From: Nocardia niwae NBRC 108934 = DSM 45340
Lineage (GTDB): Bacteria; Actinomycetota; Actinomycetes; Mycobacteriales; Mycobacteriaceae
Assembly (NCBI RefSeq): GCF_001613465.1
Contig: NZ_BDCK01000029.1
Coordinates: 51,526-115,525 of the forward strand
Direction: 5' to 3'
Length of the DNA stretch: 64,000 nt
Below are positions 32,355 through 40,496 of the stretch, piece by piece. Every line of letters starts with the position of its first letter. Positions within the stretch are counted from its first letter, which is position 1. Under the pieces are notes generated by a model. The model was not told where the DNA came from. It saw nothing but the letters and a program-made list of their open reading frames with translations, and made no database searches. Position numbers and translations under genes: made by a program.

Positions 32355-33767
32355 GTGGTCATCTCCCGTAAGCACGCACCGAAGTTGCTCGCGGCGCTCG
32401 CCGCGGTAGCCGTGGTGCTGCCCTTGCTCGCCGCCGGAGCCGCGGCCGCGGAGCCGGCGCCGGACGATCCGGCGGTCCAGCCCGCGCTGCCGTTCCCCGT
32501 TCCGCCGCTGCCGCCGGGTTTCGATCCCGCGTTCTATCGCCCCGCCGTGGAGACCTACGCCGATCTCGCCCCCGGTCAGATCATCGCCGCACGTCAGGTC
32601 AACCTGGCCAACCTGTCGCTGATCCCGGTGAATGTCGACGCCTGGCAACTGTCCTACCGCTCCACCAACTCCCGTGGCGAGGCCATCCCCGCTGTGGCCA
32701 CGGTGATCAAGCCGCGCGACTACGTCGCCGACCGGCCGCTGTTCTCGTATCAGATCGCCGAGGACTCGACCGGCAACTACTGCATGCCGTCGTATCAACT
32801 GCAAATGGGTTCCATCCCGGCGACCTTGACCGGCTCGACCCTGGTGGCCGCCCAGTTCCTCGAGGTGCAAGCGGCACTGGCCCAGGGCTGGGCCGCGGTG
32901 ATCCCCGATCACCAGGGTCCCGACTCGGCCTACGCCGCAGGACCTCTGGCGGGCCGGATCACCCTGGACGGCATTCGCGCCGCGGAGAATTTCGCGCCGA
33001 TGCAACTGTCCGGGCCCCGGACCCGGGTCGGGCTGATGGGGTACTCCGGCGGCGCGATCGCCACCGGCTGGGCCGCCGAACTGAAGCGCGGCTACGCGCC
33101 CGAACTGAACGTGGTCGGCGCCGCCGAGGGCGGCATCCCCGCCGATCTGTCGGCCGCGCTGCGGATGGCCAACGGCAATCTCTCGGCCGGGCTGATCTTC
33201 GCGGGCGCGCTCGGCGTCTCGCGCGAGTATCCCGAACTGCGCAGATTCCTCGACGACAACGCGAACGGCCTGGGCAGGCTCATGATCGCGGGCAAGGAGC
33301 AGCTCTGCGCGAGCTACCAGGCCGCGCTGTTCCCGTTCGCGGACAACCTGGGAATGCTGGCGAAGAACCCGTTCACCGATCCCGTCGTCGTCGACGTGCT
33401 GAACAAGACGAAGCTGGGCCAAGCCGTGCCCGACATGCCGATGCTGATGTACCAGGCCAATGCCGACTGGTTGATCCCGGTCGGACCGGTCAACGAGCTC
33501 GTCGGCACCTACGCCAATGATCCCGGCGCGCGGGTCGAGTACATCCGGGATCATTTCAGCGAGCACCTCACCCTCGACCCGATCGCGGCGCCACGCGCAC
33601 TGCTGTGGCTGAAGGACCGGTTCGCGGGTGCGCCGGTGGCCGAGGGCGTCACCATCACCGATGTCGGCTCGATGACGCTGGACCCCGCGACCTGGCAGGT
33701 GTGGGGCGACACGGTGGGCGCCGTACTCGCCGCAGCCTTCCAGCAACCCATCGGAAGCGGCCGCTGA
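32355..33767 (+). CDS. Secreted lipase (LIP family alpha/beta hydrolase)
   Basis: 470 residues from the GTG at 32355, chosen because GAAGAGG lies 7 bases upstream and the product then begins with a clean signal peptide (APKLLAALAAVAVVLPLLAAGAAAAEP). The nucleophile elbow is GLMGYSGGAIATGW (Ser near residue 230), the acid Asp in YQANADWLIPVGP and the base His in DHFSEHLTLDP. This is the secretory lipase family of Candida-type and actinobacterial LIP enzymes, which hydrolyse triglycerides outside the cell. An ATG at 32325 would add ten charged residues before the signal. Confidence 0.92.
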   Translation: MVISRKHAPKLLAALAAVAVVLPLLAAGAAAAEPAPDDPAVQPALPFPVPPLPPGFDPAFYRPAVETYADLAPGQIIAARQVNLANLSLIPVNVDAWQLSYRSTNSRGEAIPAVATVIKPRDYVADRPLFSYQIAEDSTGNYCMPSYQLQMGSIPATLTGSTLVAAQFLEVQAALAQGWAAVIPDHQGPDSAYAAGPLAGRITLDGIRAAENFAPMQLSGPRTRVGLMGYSGGAIATGWAAELKRGYAPELNVVGAAEGGIPADLSAALRMANGNLSAGLIFAGALGVSREYPELRRFLDDNANGLGRLMIAGKEQLCASYQAALFPFADNLGMLAKNPFTDPVVVDVLNKTKLGQAVPDMPMLMYQANADWLIPVGPVNELVGTYANDPGARVEYIRDHFSEHLTLDPIAAPRALLWLKDRFAGAPVAEGVTITDVGSMTLDPATWQVWGDTVGAVLAAAFQQPIGSGR

Positions 33768-33777
33768 GACATGTTCC

Positions 33778-33814
33778 GAGCTCGTGTCGCGGTCGCGTTC
33801 CGCGACACGAGCTC
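33778..33814 (+). terminator. Perfect 15-bp hairpin after the lipase gene
   Basis: GAGCTCGTGTCGCGG (33778-33792) pairs perfectly with 33800-33814 over a 7-base loop, 10 bases after the lipase stop. Confidence 0.88.
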
Positions 33815-33855
33815 TCGCGTCTGAGACGATCGGGGGCGAAGAGCTTCCCCCGAAA

Positions 33856-33871
33856 CTTACTCCAGAGTAAG
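33856..33871. promoter_or_regulatory. Palindromic operator over the SDR promoter
   Basis: CTTACTC-CA-GAGTAAG is a perfect 7-bp inverted repeat. Its right half overlaps the TAAGGT -10 box at 33868-33873, so a bound repressor would block transcription of the SDR gene. The shape suits a TetR-type regulator. Confidence 0.65.
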
Positions 33872-33873
33872 GT
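33868..33873 (+). promoter_or_regulatory. Leaderless -10 box of the SDR gene
   Basis: TAAGGT lies 6 bases before the ATG at 33880. Confidence 0.55.
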
Positions 33874-33879
33874 TGGCCT

Positions 33880-34755
33880 ATGGCGTGGAAACCAGCTGAG
33901 ATCCCGGACCAGACGGGACGCACCTTTGTCATCACTGGCGCGAACGGCGGCCTCGGCGCCGTCGCCACGAAAGTCCTGGCGTCCAAGGGCGCGACCGTCA
34001 TCATGGCCTGCCGCAACGCGGTCAAGGCGAAAGAGGTCGCGAGCGGCATCGACGGCGACGTCCGCGTGGCCGAGCTGGACCTCGCGGACCTGGCCTCGGT
34101 CCGCAAGTTCGCCGACGACAGCGGCGAAATCGACGTCCTGGTCAACAACGCGGGCCTGATGAACATCCCGTTCTCACGCACCAAGGACGGTTTCGAGACC
34201 CAGTGGGGCGTCAATCACCTCGGACACTTCGCGCTCACCGGCCTGCTGCTGGACCGGATCGGCGATCGGGTGGTCACCCTCTCCAGCATCGCCCACAAGC
34301 AGACCCCGAAGCTCTGGATCGACGACCTCGACTACGAAAAGCGTCGTTACCAGCGCAATCTCGCCTACGCGCAGGCCAAGCTGTGCAATCTGATGTTCGC
34401 CAGGGAACTGCAGCGCAGGCTCCGCGAATCCGGCTCGGCCAAGCGCTCCTACGGCGTGCACCCCGGTGTCTCGGCCACCGACCTCTTCGCCCACACCGAG
34501 ACGCCGCTCGATTACGTCGCCAAGCCGTTCATCCGTCTGATCGGGCACTCGCCGGCCAAAGCCGCGCACTCGACGCTGTTCGCCGCGACCATGCCCGACG
34601 CCGATCCCGAGACCTACTGGGGCCCGACCCGGCTCTTCGGCAGTCAGGGACCGGTAAAACCGTCGTCGTCCACCCGTCTGTCGCAGAACCGCGACCTGTG
34701 GCAGCGACTGTGGACCGAGTCCGAGCGCAAGACCGGCGTCATCTACTCGTTCTGA
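33880..34755 (+). CDS. Short-chain dehydrogenase/reductase
   Basis: 291 residues. The cofactor motif TGANGGLG is at residues 20-27, NNAG near 88, the catalytic Ser in TLSSIAHK near 131 and YAQAKLCN with the catalytic Tyr and Lys near 163. The closeness to retinol-dehydrogenase/protochlorophyllide-reductase-like SDRs (ETQWGVNHLGHFALTGLLL) suggests an NADP-dependent carbonyl reductase. The substrate is unknown. The promoter is covered by a perfect palindrome, so the gene is probably repressed until an inducer appears. Confidence 0.92.
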   Translation: MAWKPAEIPDQTGRTFVITGANGGLGAVATKVLASKGATVIMACRNAVKAKEVASGIDGDVRVAELDLADLASVRKFADDSGEIDVLVNNAGLMNIPFSRTKDGFETQWGVNHLGHFALTGLLLDRIGDRVVTLSSIAHKQTPKLWIDDLDYEKRRYQRNLAYAQAKLCNLMFARELQRRLRESGSAKRSYGVHPGVSATDLFAHTETPLDYVAKPFIRLIGHSPAKAAHSTLFAATMPDADPETYWGPTRLFGSQGPVKPSSSTRLSQNRDLWQRLWTESERKTGVIYSF

Positions 34756-35018
34756 GCCGGACGAACGTCCGCGCGGTACACGGGACGGGGCAGCCGCCGC
34801 AGCGCGGCCGGGTCGCGCACGGCGCATCAGCGACCGCGCTTCGCCCGGCACTCGGGCGGATGCCGACGCGTGCGTCGGTGACGGCGAGATCGGGTCTCCG
34901 CCGATGTCGTCACCCCCGAAGCCCGGGACCGTCCGGCGCCGCTGGTTACCGCGATGATCGTGGTCACAGCGCGTGCCGGACGGCGTACCTGGCTCTACGG
35001 GCCGCGTAGTAGAACGGG

Positions 35019-35024
35019 TACCGT
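35019..35024 (+). promoter_or_regulatory. Leaderless -10 box of the LprD-like gene
   Basis: TACCGT lies 7 bases before the GTG at 35032, supporting that start over longer upstream frames. Confidence 0.5.
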
Positions 35025-35031
35025 AGAAGCC

Positions 35032-35502
35032 GTGTCCGCACCACCCCGCCGCTCGGCACACAACCGCCCGGCCCTCATCGCGCTGGTGATCGTCGCCGCG
35101 CTGGGCTGCCTCGGGCTGGCCTGGTGGCAGTGGGAGCGCTACGAGTCCGCCAGCGGCACCGGCCAGAACCTCGGCTACGCGTTGCAGTGGCCCCTGTTCG
35201 CGGGGTTCGCCGTCTTCGCCTACTTCCGATACGTCCGGCTCGAGCGTGAGGCAGGCGAAACCGACGAGAAGGACGCGTCCGCCGCGGCACCTGGACGCGC
35301 TCGCGCAACTCGGCGCGCCTCCGGTCCGGTCGCACCCACCGAACTTCCGGCCGGCCTGTTGCCCGAGCGACCCAAGGCCGTCCGCGGTGACGACCCGGTA
35401 CTCGCCGAGTACAACCGGTACCTCGCCGCGCTGCACGCCAACGACATCGACGAGCAGGTCCGCGCGGCAGGCCTGCACACCCGCGAGAGGAGCGCCGGTT
35501 GA
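35032..35502 (+). CDS. LprD-like two-helix membrane protein (Rv1343c position)
   Basis: 156 residues. Two membrane helices (about residues 14-34 and 47-63) separated by WWQWERYESASGTGQNLG, then a charged cytoplasmic part ending with a conserved-looking helix (DDPVLAEYNRYLAALHANDI). Its place next to a DUF3817 gene and rdgB-rph corresponds to Rv1343c (lprD) in M. tuberculosis. No lipobox is seen here, so lipidation is doubtful. The stop overlaps the next gene (TTGA). Confidence 0.82.
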   Translation: MSAPPRRSAHNRPALIALVIVAALGCLGLAWWQWERYESASGTGQNLGYALQWPLFAGFAVFAYFRYVRLEREAGETDEKDASAAAPGRARATRRASGPVAPTELPAGLLPERPKAVRGDDPVLAEYNRYLAALHANDIDEQVRAAGLHTRERSAG

Positions 35503-35864
35503 CCACCAGCGAGAATTCCACCGAGACCACCGCCGCCCCGGCCCCGGCCGGAAACGCCGCCAAGATCGGTCCGGCGCTGCTGCGCTACCGGGCGCTGGCC
35601 TGGATCACCGGCCTCTGGCTGCTGCTGCTCACCGGTGAGATGATCGCCAAGTACGGCTTCGACGTGCACACCCCCAGCTGGATCGCCGTGGTGCACGGCT
35701 GGGTGTACTTCGTCTACCTGCTGGTCACCGCCGATCTCGCGGTCAAGGTCCGCTGGCCGGTCCTGCGCACCGTGGGCACCCTGCTCGCGGGCACCATCCC
35801 GCTGTTGTCGTTCTTCGTCGAGCACGTCAACGCCAAGCAGGTCAAGCAGACCTTCGGCGTCTGA
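35499..35864 (+). CDS. DUF3817 membrane protein (Rv1342c position)
   Basis: 121 residues from a TTG that overlaps the upstream stop. Three membrane helices; LLRYRALAWITGLWLLLLTGEM, the conserved IAVVHGWVYFVYLLVTADLAVK and LAGTIPLLSFFVEH are the family pattern. Function is unknown. A second member of the family lies at 59815-60183. The gene converges on rdgB with a shared hairpin. Confidence 0.88.
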   Translation: MTTSENSTETTAAPAPAGNAAKIGPALLRYRALAWITGLWLLLLTGEMIAKYGFDVHTPSWIAVVHGWVYFVYLLVTADLAVKVRWPVLRTVGTLLAGTIPLLSFFVEHVNAKQVKQTFGV

Positions 35865-35870
35865 TCCGGC

Positions 35871-35902
35871 CGCTCGCCGCCCGCGTCAGCCTGCGGCGAG
35901 CG
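35871..35902. terminator. Bidirectional hairpin between DUF3817 and rdgB
   Basis: CGCTCGCCGC (35871-35880) pairs perfectly with GCGGCGAGCG (35893-35902). The rdgB stop codon lies in the 12-base loop, so the right arm is also coding. Confidence 0.7.
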
Positions 35903-36497
35903 CCGCCAGCGCGGGCGTCAACCGAGCCAGCGCCCGCCCGCGGTGCGACACCGCGTCCTTCTGGGCGGGTGTCAACTGGGCCGCGGTGACCTCGCCCCCC
36001 GTCGGGACGAACAGCGGGTCGTAGCCGAAACCACCGTCGCCCACCGGCTCCCGGCCGATCGAACCGGGCCATTCCCCGCGCACCACCGTCTCCGTGCCGC
36101 CGGGCACCACCAGCGCGCAGGTCGAGACGAACCTCCCGCCGCGGCGCTCGTCCGGCACGTCCGACAGCTGCGCCAGCAACAGCGCGTTGTTGGCCGCGTC
36201 ATCGCCGTGCCTGCCCGCCCAGCGCGCCGACAGCACACCGGGCATCCCGTTCAACGCGTCCACTTCGATGCCGGAATCGTCGGCGACACACGGCAACCCG
36301 GTGGCCGCGGCGCCGTCGCGCGCCTTGGCCAGCGCGTTCTCCTCGAACGTCGCGCCGGTCTCGGGCGCCTCGTCGTACGGGGGAACGTCGTCCAACCCGA
36401 CTATCTCGATCCCGGCGATCCCCGCCTCGTCGAGGATGCGGCGCAGTTCGTTCAGTTTCTTGGCATTGCGGCTGGCCACAAGCAAACGACGGGTCAT
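35886..36497 (-). CDS. rdgB: RdgB/HAM1 non-canonical purine NTP pyrophosphatase
   Basis: 203 residues, normal length. SRNAKKLNELRRIL (near residue 9), TFEENALAKARDGA, VADDSGIEVDALNGMPGV and the GFGYDPLFVP motif are all present. The enzyme hydrolyses dITP, dXTP and ITP to monophosphates, keeping deaminated purines out of DNA and RNA. The ATG shares one base with the stop of rph, so the two are co-translated, as in mycobacteria (Rv1340-Rv1341). Confidence 0.96.
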   Translation of the reverse strand: MTRRLLVASRNAKKLNELRRILDEAGIAGIEIVGLDDVPPYDEAPETGATFEENALAKARDGAAATGLPCVADDSGIEVDALNGMPGVLSARWAGRHGDDAANNALLLAQLSDVPDERRGGRFVSTCALVVPGGTETVVRGEWPGSIGREPVGDGGFGYDPLFVPTGGEVTAAQLTPAQKDAVSHRGRALARLTPALAALAAG

Positions 36498-37267
36498 CAC
36501 TTCTTCTTCGCGTCGGCCTGTTCCGGAAGCACGCCGGGATACGGCAGCGCCAGCGCTTCTTTCTGCACGACGAACAACTGCTCGCAGCCCGCGAGCGCGG
36601 CATCGAGCAACTTGTCCAGCGTGGAGCGCGGGAAAGTCGCGCCCTCGCCGGTGCCCTGGATCTCCACCAGCGTCCCGGTATCGGTGGCGACCACGTTCAT
36701 GTCGACCTCGGCGCGCGAATCCTCCTCGTACGGCAGATCCAAACGCACCCGGCCGTCGACCACGCCGACACTCACCGCGGCGATCGCGCACGAGATCGGC
36801 TGCGGGTCCGCCAGCGCCCCCGCCGCGCCGAGATAGGTCACGGCATCCGCCAACGCCACATAGGCGCCGGTGATGGCCGCCGTCCGGGTACCGCCGTCGG
36901 CCTGCAACACATCACAGTCGATCGCGATGGTGTTCTCGCCGATCGCGGCCAGGTCGATGCAGGCGCGCAGCGAGCGGCCGACCAGGCGGCTGATCTCCTG
37001 GGTCCGTCCGCCGATGCGGCCCTTCACCGATTCACGCCCGCTGCGGGTGTGCGTCGCGGCGGGCAGCATCGCGTATTCGGCGGTGAGCCAGCCCGATCCG
37101 GAGTCACGCCGCCACGCGGGCACCCCCTCGGTGACGCTCGCGGTGCACATCACCCGCGTCTGCCCGAACTCCACCAGCACCGAACCAGCTGGATGCGTGG
37201 TGAAACCACGGGTGATCCGGACCTCGCGGAGCTCATCGTCCGCCCTGCCATCGGCTCGTCTCGACAC
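36497..37267 (-). CDS. rph: Ribonuclease PH
   Basis: 256 residues from the GTG at 37267, giving MSRRADGRADDELR. This start matches the mycobacterial protein and lies 6 bases after a TAGGCT -10 box; a GTG at 37273 would add two residues. Core motifs are GSVLVEFGQTRVMCTASV, GRTQEISRLVGRSLR and ADGGTRTAAITGAYVAL. It trims tRNA 3' ends using phosphate. Repeat element A lies immediately upstream. Confidence 0.96.
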   Translation of the reverse strand: MSRRADGRADDELREVRITRGFTTHPAGSVLVEFGQTRVMCTASVTEGVPAWRRDSGSGWLTAEYAMLPAATHTRSGRESVKGRIGGRTQEISRLVGRSLRACIDLAAIGENTIAIDCDVLQADGGTRTAAITGAYVALADAVTYLGAAGALADPQPISCAIAAVSVGVVDGRVRLDLPYEEDSRAEVDMNVVATDTGTLVEIQGTGEGATFPRSTLDKLLDAALAGCEQLFVVQKEALALPYPGVLPEQADAKKK

Positions 37268-37273
37268 GGCCAC

Positions 37274-37279
37274 AGCCTA
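37274..37279 (-). promoter_or_regulatory. Leaderless -10 box of rph
   Basis: TAGGCT on the minus strand ends 6 bases before the GTG at 37267 and decides between the two closely spaced GTG starts. Confidence 0.55.
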
Positions 37280-37283
37280 CTGG

Positions 37284-37466
37284 GTCTAATTTGCCGCGAC
37301 TTCGTCGCGGCGTGTTCGCGGCCCCTTTGTGGCTCGCGTTTGCGCGACCGCCGCTTGCTCCTTCGTCGCGTACGCGGCGGCCGCGCAAACGCGAGCCGGG
37401 CCGCGAACAGCGGAGGCTCGGTCTCGCTTCGCTCGAAGACGTGGTTGCGGTGCGCTGGGCACGTCA
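37284..37466 (+). repeat. Dispersed modular intergenic repeat, copy A
   Basis: Order of blocks: TCTAATTT, an 8-bp stem with TTC loop (37293-37311), GTGTTCGCGGCCCCTTTGTG, a giant hairpin insert, GGCTCGGTCTCGCTTCGCTC and TGCGCTGGGCACGTC. The same blocks recur at 60230-60318 and, reversed, at 41240-41334. It fills most of the 336-base gap between rph and the Rv1339-type gene, which otherwise holds no gene. Confidence 0.85.
37314..37408. repeat. 95-nt near-continuous inverted repeat inside copy A
   Basis: Outer arms GTTCGCGGCCC (37314-37324) and 37398-37408 pair perfectly. Inner arms 37331-37354 and 37374-37397 pair with a single mismatch. Only a 6-base bulge (37325-37330) and a 19-base loop are unpaired, giving about 34 pairs. 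Copies B and C lack this insert, so it looks like a mobile hairpin that entered the repeat. Confidence 0.85.
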
Positions 37467-37603
37467 GAAGCCACGCCTGCGGCCCTACGCGCGCCGTTGT
37501 GGAAGGGCTCCGCTGTGATGGACTGCCGCTTGCCCGTTCGGTGCCTGCGCGGTGGCCGCGCACACTGAGCACGTCAGAAATGCACACTTCGGCCCGGGTT
37601 CGG

Positions 37604-38368
37604 TCAGATATCGAAGGTTTCGCCTGGGGCGACCGCGTGTACGGGGCCGGTGAACTGGGCTTTCGCTTCGGCGATCACGTCTTCGCGGGAAGTCCACGGG
37701 GGGATGTGGGTGAGCAGGAGTTCCTTCACGCCGGCCTCGGCGGCGATCTGGCCTGCCTCGGTGCCCGAAAGGTGAATCCCCGGCGGTCGATTGGCCGGGT
37801 CGTGGGTCCAAGAGGCCTCCGCCATGAGGACGTCGGCGCCCTGGGCGAGTTCGTGGACCTGAGGGCACAGTGCGGTATCGCCGGTGTAGACGAAGGTGCG
37901 TCCGGCCGCGGTGACGATCCGCAGACCATAGGACTCCGGGGGGTGGTACATCCGGCGCGCGGTGACGGTGTGGCCCGGGCCGAAGGAGACGGCCTCGCCC
38001 TCGGTCCAGGGCCGCATGTCGATCACGTCGGACCAGTCGTCGCATTCGCCGCCGACCTCGGCGGAGGCGTTGCCGATGCGCACCGAGGTGTCCGACGGGC
38101 CGCGCACGATCGCCTTCCCCTCCGGCGGCGTCGGGTGGTAGCGGCGCCACACCAGCAGACCGGGCAGGTCCAGGCAGTGGTCGGCGTGCAGATGGGTCAG
38201 GAAGATGTCGACCTCACCGGGATCGGCGTGCCGCTGCAACGCGCCGAGCACTCCGGGACCGAAATCGATGACCGTCGGCCGCATGTCCGGGCCGGTCAAC
38301 AGGTACCCCGACGCGGGAGAGTCCGGGCCGGACACACTGCCCGAGCACCCGAGGACGGTAAGGCGCAT
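37604..38368 (-). CDS. Metallo-beta-lactamase-fold phosphodiesterase (Rv1339 homologue)
   Basis: 254 residues. The metal-binding LTHLHADHCLDLPG motif is near residue 60, the third His is in MYHPPESYG, the bridging Asp in FVYTGDTALC (near 164) and the last His in LLLTHIPPW. It begins MRLTVLGCSGSVSGPDSPAS, as Rv1339 does; that protein is an atypical cyclic-AMP phosphodiesterase. Position beside rph agrees. A GGGGGA ribosome site precedes the ATG. In M. tuberculosis murI would follow upstream; here the rhomboid gene does. Confidence 0.92.
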   Translation of the reverse strand: MRLTVLGCSGSVSGPDSPASGYLLTGPDMRPTVIDFGPGVLGALQRHADPGEVDIFLTHLHADHCLDLPGLLVWRRYHPTPPEGKAIVRGPSDTSVRIGNASAEVGGECDDWSDVIDMRPWTEGEAVSFGPGHTVTARRMYHPPESYGLRIVTAAGRTFVYTGDTALCPQVHELAQGADVLMAEASWTHDPANRPPGIHLSGTEAGQIAAEAGVKELLLTHIPPWTSREDVIAEAKAQFTGPVHAVAPGETFDI

Positions 38369-38436
38369 TCCCCCATGCTGCCACGCGGAATTCTCACTCA
38401 AGAAAGGATCCCCCACATTTCCGGCGGGCCGTCCGC

Positions 38437-39159
38437 TCACCGCGGCGACGCGCCGGTTCCGGCTCGGTCCCCGCGGCGGTTTCGTCGTGCATCTCCAGAG
38501 AGTACCCACCCGGCCAGCAATCCACTCAACGCGCCGAATAGATGTCCCTGCCAAGAGATTCCGGGCTGTCCGGGCAAGACGCCCCACAGCAGCGACCCGT
38601 AGACGGCCAGCACCGCGAGGCCGAGCAGGATCTGCCCGGCATTCCTGGCGAACCACCCCCGGCAGATGAGGAAGGTCAACCAGCCGAACACCAGCGACGA
38701 CGCACCGATGTGGACGCTGCCAGTCGCCCCGGTGAGCCAGACTCCGACCCCGGCCAGCAGCCAGATGATCGCGGTCGCGGCAAGACCGCGTCCGATACCG
38801 GTCACCAAGACCAGGAAACCGAGCACCAGCACCGGAAGCGTGTTGCCGATCAGATGGCCCCAGTTGCCGTGCAGCAACGGTGCGAACAGGACGCCGGACA
38901 GTCCGTCGGCCCGGCGAGGCTCGATACCCGCGCTCTCCAGATCTCCGTGAACGGCGGTGTCGACCCCTTCGACGCCGTAGAGCACCCCGACGAATCCGGC
39001 GATCAGTACACCGGCGCGCAGCCACAGCTGCTTGATCGCGGAGACGCCCCCGGCCGGGGACGGTCGCGGCGCACCGACGGGCTTGCCCAGCTGCGCACGA
39101 ATCGCCGCGATCCGGTCCGGGTCGAACGACGGCCCGATCCCTGCGCCTGCCATGGCCAC
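38437..39159 (-). CDS. Rhomboid-family intramembrane serine protease (Rv1337 homologue)
   Basis: 240 residues with about six membrane helices after a soluble start. The nucleophile Ser is in VHIGASSLVFGW (near residue 153) and the base His in WQGHLFGALSGLLAG (near 208); LLHGNWGHLIGNTLPVLVLG holds the conserved HGxxxH-like helix. It cuts membrane proteins within the bilayer. The gene lies between cysM and the Rv1339 homologue on the same strand, as in mycobacteria apart from the missing murI. Confidence 0.93.
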   Translation of the reverse strand: MAMAGAGIGPSFDPDRIAAIRAQLGKPVGAPRPSPAGGVSAIKQLWLRAGVLIAGFVGVLYGVEGVDTAVHGDLESAGIEPRRADGLSGVLFAPLLHGNWGHLIGNTLPVLVLGFLVLVTGIGRGLAATAIIWLLAGVGVWLTGATGSVHIGASSLVFGWLTFLICRGWFARNAGQILLGLAVLAVYGSLLWGVLPGQPGISWQGHLFGALSGLLAGWVLSGDARRNRRGDRAGTGASPR

Positions 39160-39219
39160 CTCCTCGCCGCGGCGGGGTCGTGGCCCCGCCTCACCGAGGG
39201 TACCGGCGCGGCCAGGAGG

Positions 39220-40182
39220 TCAGGCCCAGAGCTGACCGTCGAGCCGTTCCTCCGCCTCTTCGAGGGTGCCGTCATAGGCCCCGGTCGACAGGTACTTCCA
39301 CCCGCCGTCGGCGACCACGAACGCGATGTCGGCGCGCGTGCCGGCCTTCGCCGCCTTGCGGGCGACGCCCAGCGCGGCGTGCAGAATCGCGCCGGTGGAG
39401 ATCCCGGCGAAGATGCCTTCCTCGAGCACCAGTTCGCGGGTGCGCTTGACCGCGTCATAGGGGCCGACCGAGAAGCGCGTGGTCAGCACGGTCTCGTCGT
39501 ACAACTCGGGGATGAATCCCTCGTCGATGTTGCGCAGGCCGTAGACCAGCTCGCCGTACCGCGGCTCAGCGGCCACGATCTCGATGCCCGGCACCTTCTC
39601 GCGCAGGAAACGGCCGGTCCCCATCAGCGTGCCCGTGGTGCCGAGACCCGCGACGAAATGGGTGATCTCGGGCAGGTCGGCCAGGATCTCCGGGCCGGTG
39701 GTCTCGTAGTGCGCCGACGCGTTCGCCGGATTCCCGTACTGGTAGAGCATCACCCAGTCCGGGTGCTCCGCCGCGATCTGCTTGGCCAGGGCGACAGCCT
39801 GGTTGGAGCCGCCCGCCGCCGGGGAATCGATGATCTGCGCCCCGAACATGGTGAGCAACTGCCGCCGCTCCACGGAGGTGTTCTCCGGCATCACACAGAT
39901 CAGCTGATAGCCCTTCAGCTTCGCGGCCATGGCCAGCGAGATGCCGGTGTTGCCGCTGGTGGGTTCCAGAATCGTGCAACCGGGCCGCAGCAGCCCGTCG
40001 GCCTCGGCCTGCTCGATCATCCGCAGGGCGGGCCGATCCTTGATCGAGCCGGTGGGGTTGCGATCCTCCAGCTTCGCCCACAGCCGCACGTGGTCGTCGC
40101 CGTCCCACCGCGGGGACAGCGTGCGCAGGCCGACCAGCGGGGTGTTGCCGAGGGTCGCGATCAGCGATTCGTAACGCGCCAC
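39220..40182 (-). CDS. cysM: O-phosphoserine-dependent cysteine synthase CysM
   Basis: 320 residues, PLP fold type II. The PLP Lys is in NPTGSIKDRPAL (near residue 49), the phosphate-binding PTSGNTGISLAM near 77 and the GLGTTGTLMG loop near 182. The C-terminus reads ERLDGQLWA; in M. tuberculosis CysM the corresponding tail closes the active site. It uses O-phosphoserine and the thiocarboxylated CysO as sulfur donor. It follows cysO with an 8-base gap, and mec precedes them, so the full CysM-CysO-Mec pathway is present. Confidence 0.96.
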   Translation of the reverse strand: MARYESLIATLGNTPLVGLRTLSPRWDGDDHVRLWAKLEDRNPTGSIKDRPALRMIEQAEADGLLRPGCTILEPTSGNTGISLAMAAKLKGYQLICVMPENTSVERRQLLTMFGAQIIDSPAAGGSNQAVALAKQIAAEHPDWVMLYQYGNPANASAHYETTGPEILADLPEITHFVAGLGTTGTLMGTGRFLREKVPGIEIVAAEPRYGELVYGLRNIDEGFIPELYDETVLTTRFSVGPYDAVKRTRELVLEEGIFAGISTGAILHAALGVARKAAKAGTRADIAFVVADGGWKYLSTGAYDGTLEEAEERLDGQLWA

Positions 40183-40190
40183 GGGACCGG

Positions 40191-40463
40191 TCAGCCTCCG
40201 GCCACGGCGGGGAGGATCGTGACGCTGGCGTCCTGGGGCACCTCGGCGGCGAGCCCGCCCGCGAAACGCACGTCCTCGTCGTCGACGTAGATGTTGACGT
40301 AGCGGTTCAGCTTGCCGTCCTTCAGCAGGCGCTCGGCGAGCCCGGGGTGGTTGGCTTCGAGGTCGTCGATCAGCGCCGACAGGGTGGTGCCTTCGGCCTG
40401 CACGCGCTTCTCACCTCCGGTGAGGCCGCGCATGATGGTGGGGATGGACACGGTTACCGGCAT
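40191..40463 (-). CDS. cysO: CysO sulfur-carrier protein (MoaD/ThiS-like)
   Basis: 90 residues, ubiquitin-like fold. MPVTVSIPTIMRGLTGGEKRV starts it, NIYVDDEDVRFAGG is the conserved middle and the C-terminal Gly-Gly (LPAVAGG) is the site of thiocarboxylation. A cysteine is built on this tail by CysM and released by Mec. GAGGAG lies just before the ATG. The order mec-cysO-cysM is that of M. tuberculosis Rv1334-1336. Confidence 0.96.
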   Translation of the reverse strand: MPVTVSIPTIMRGLTGGEKRVQAEGTTLSALIDDLEANHPGLAERLLKDGKLNRYVNIYVDDEDVRFAGGLAAEVPQDASVTILPAVAGG

Positions 40464-40496
40464 GGGTACTCCTCGGTTTCGCGAACAGGCATCGGT

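Noticed and set aside
37268..37603. Possible small genes within repeat copy A
   Set aside because: All frames are explained by the giant hairpin and repeat blocks; no start with a ribosome site.
38542..40290. Plus-strand open frame of 582 codons opposite rhomboid and cysM
   Set aside because: Low-complexity Arg/Gln/Gly product; the minus strand carries rhomboid, cysM and cysO.
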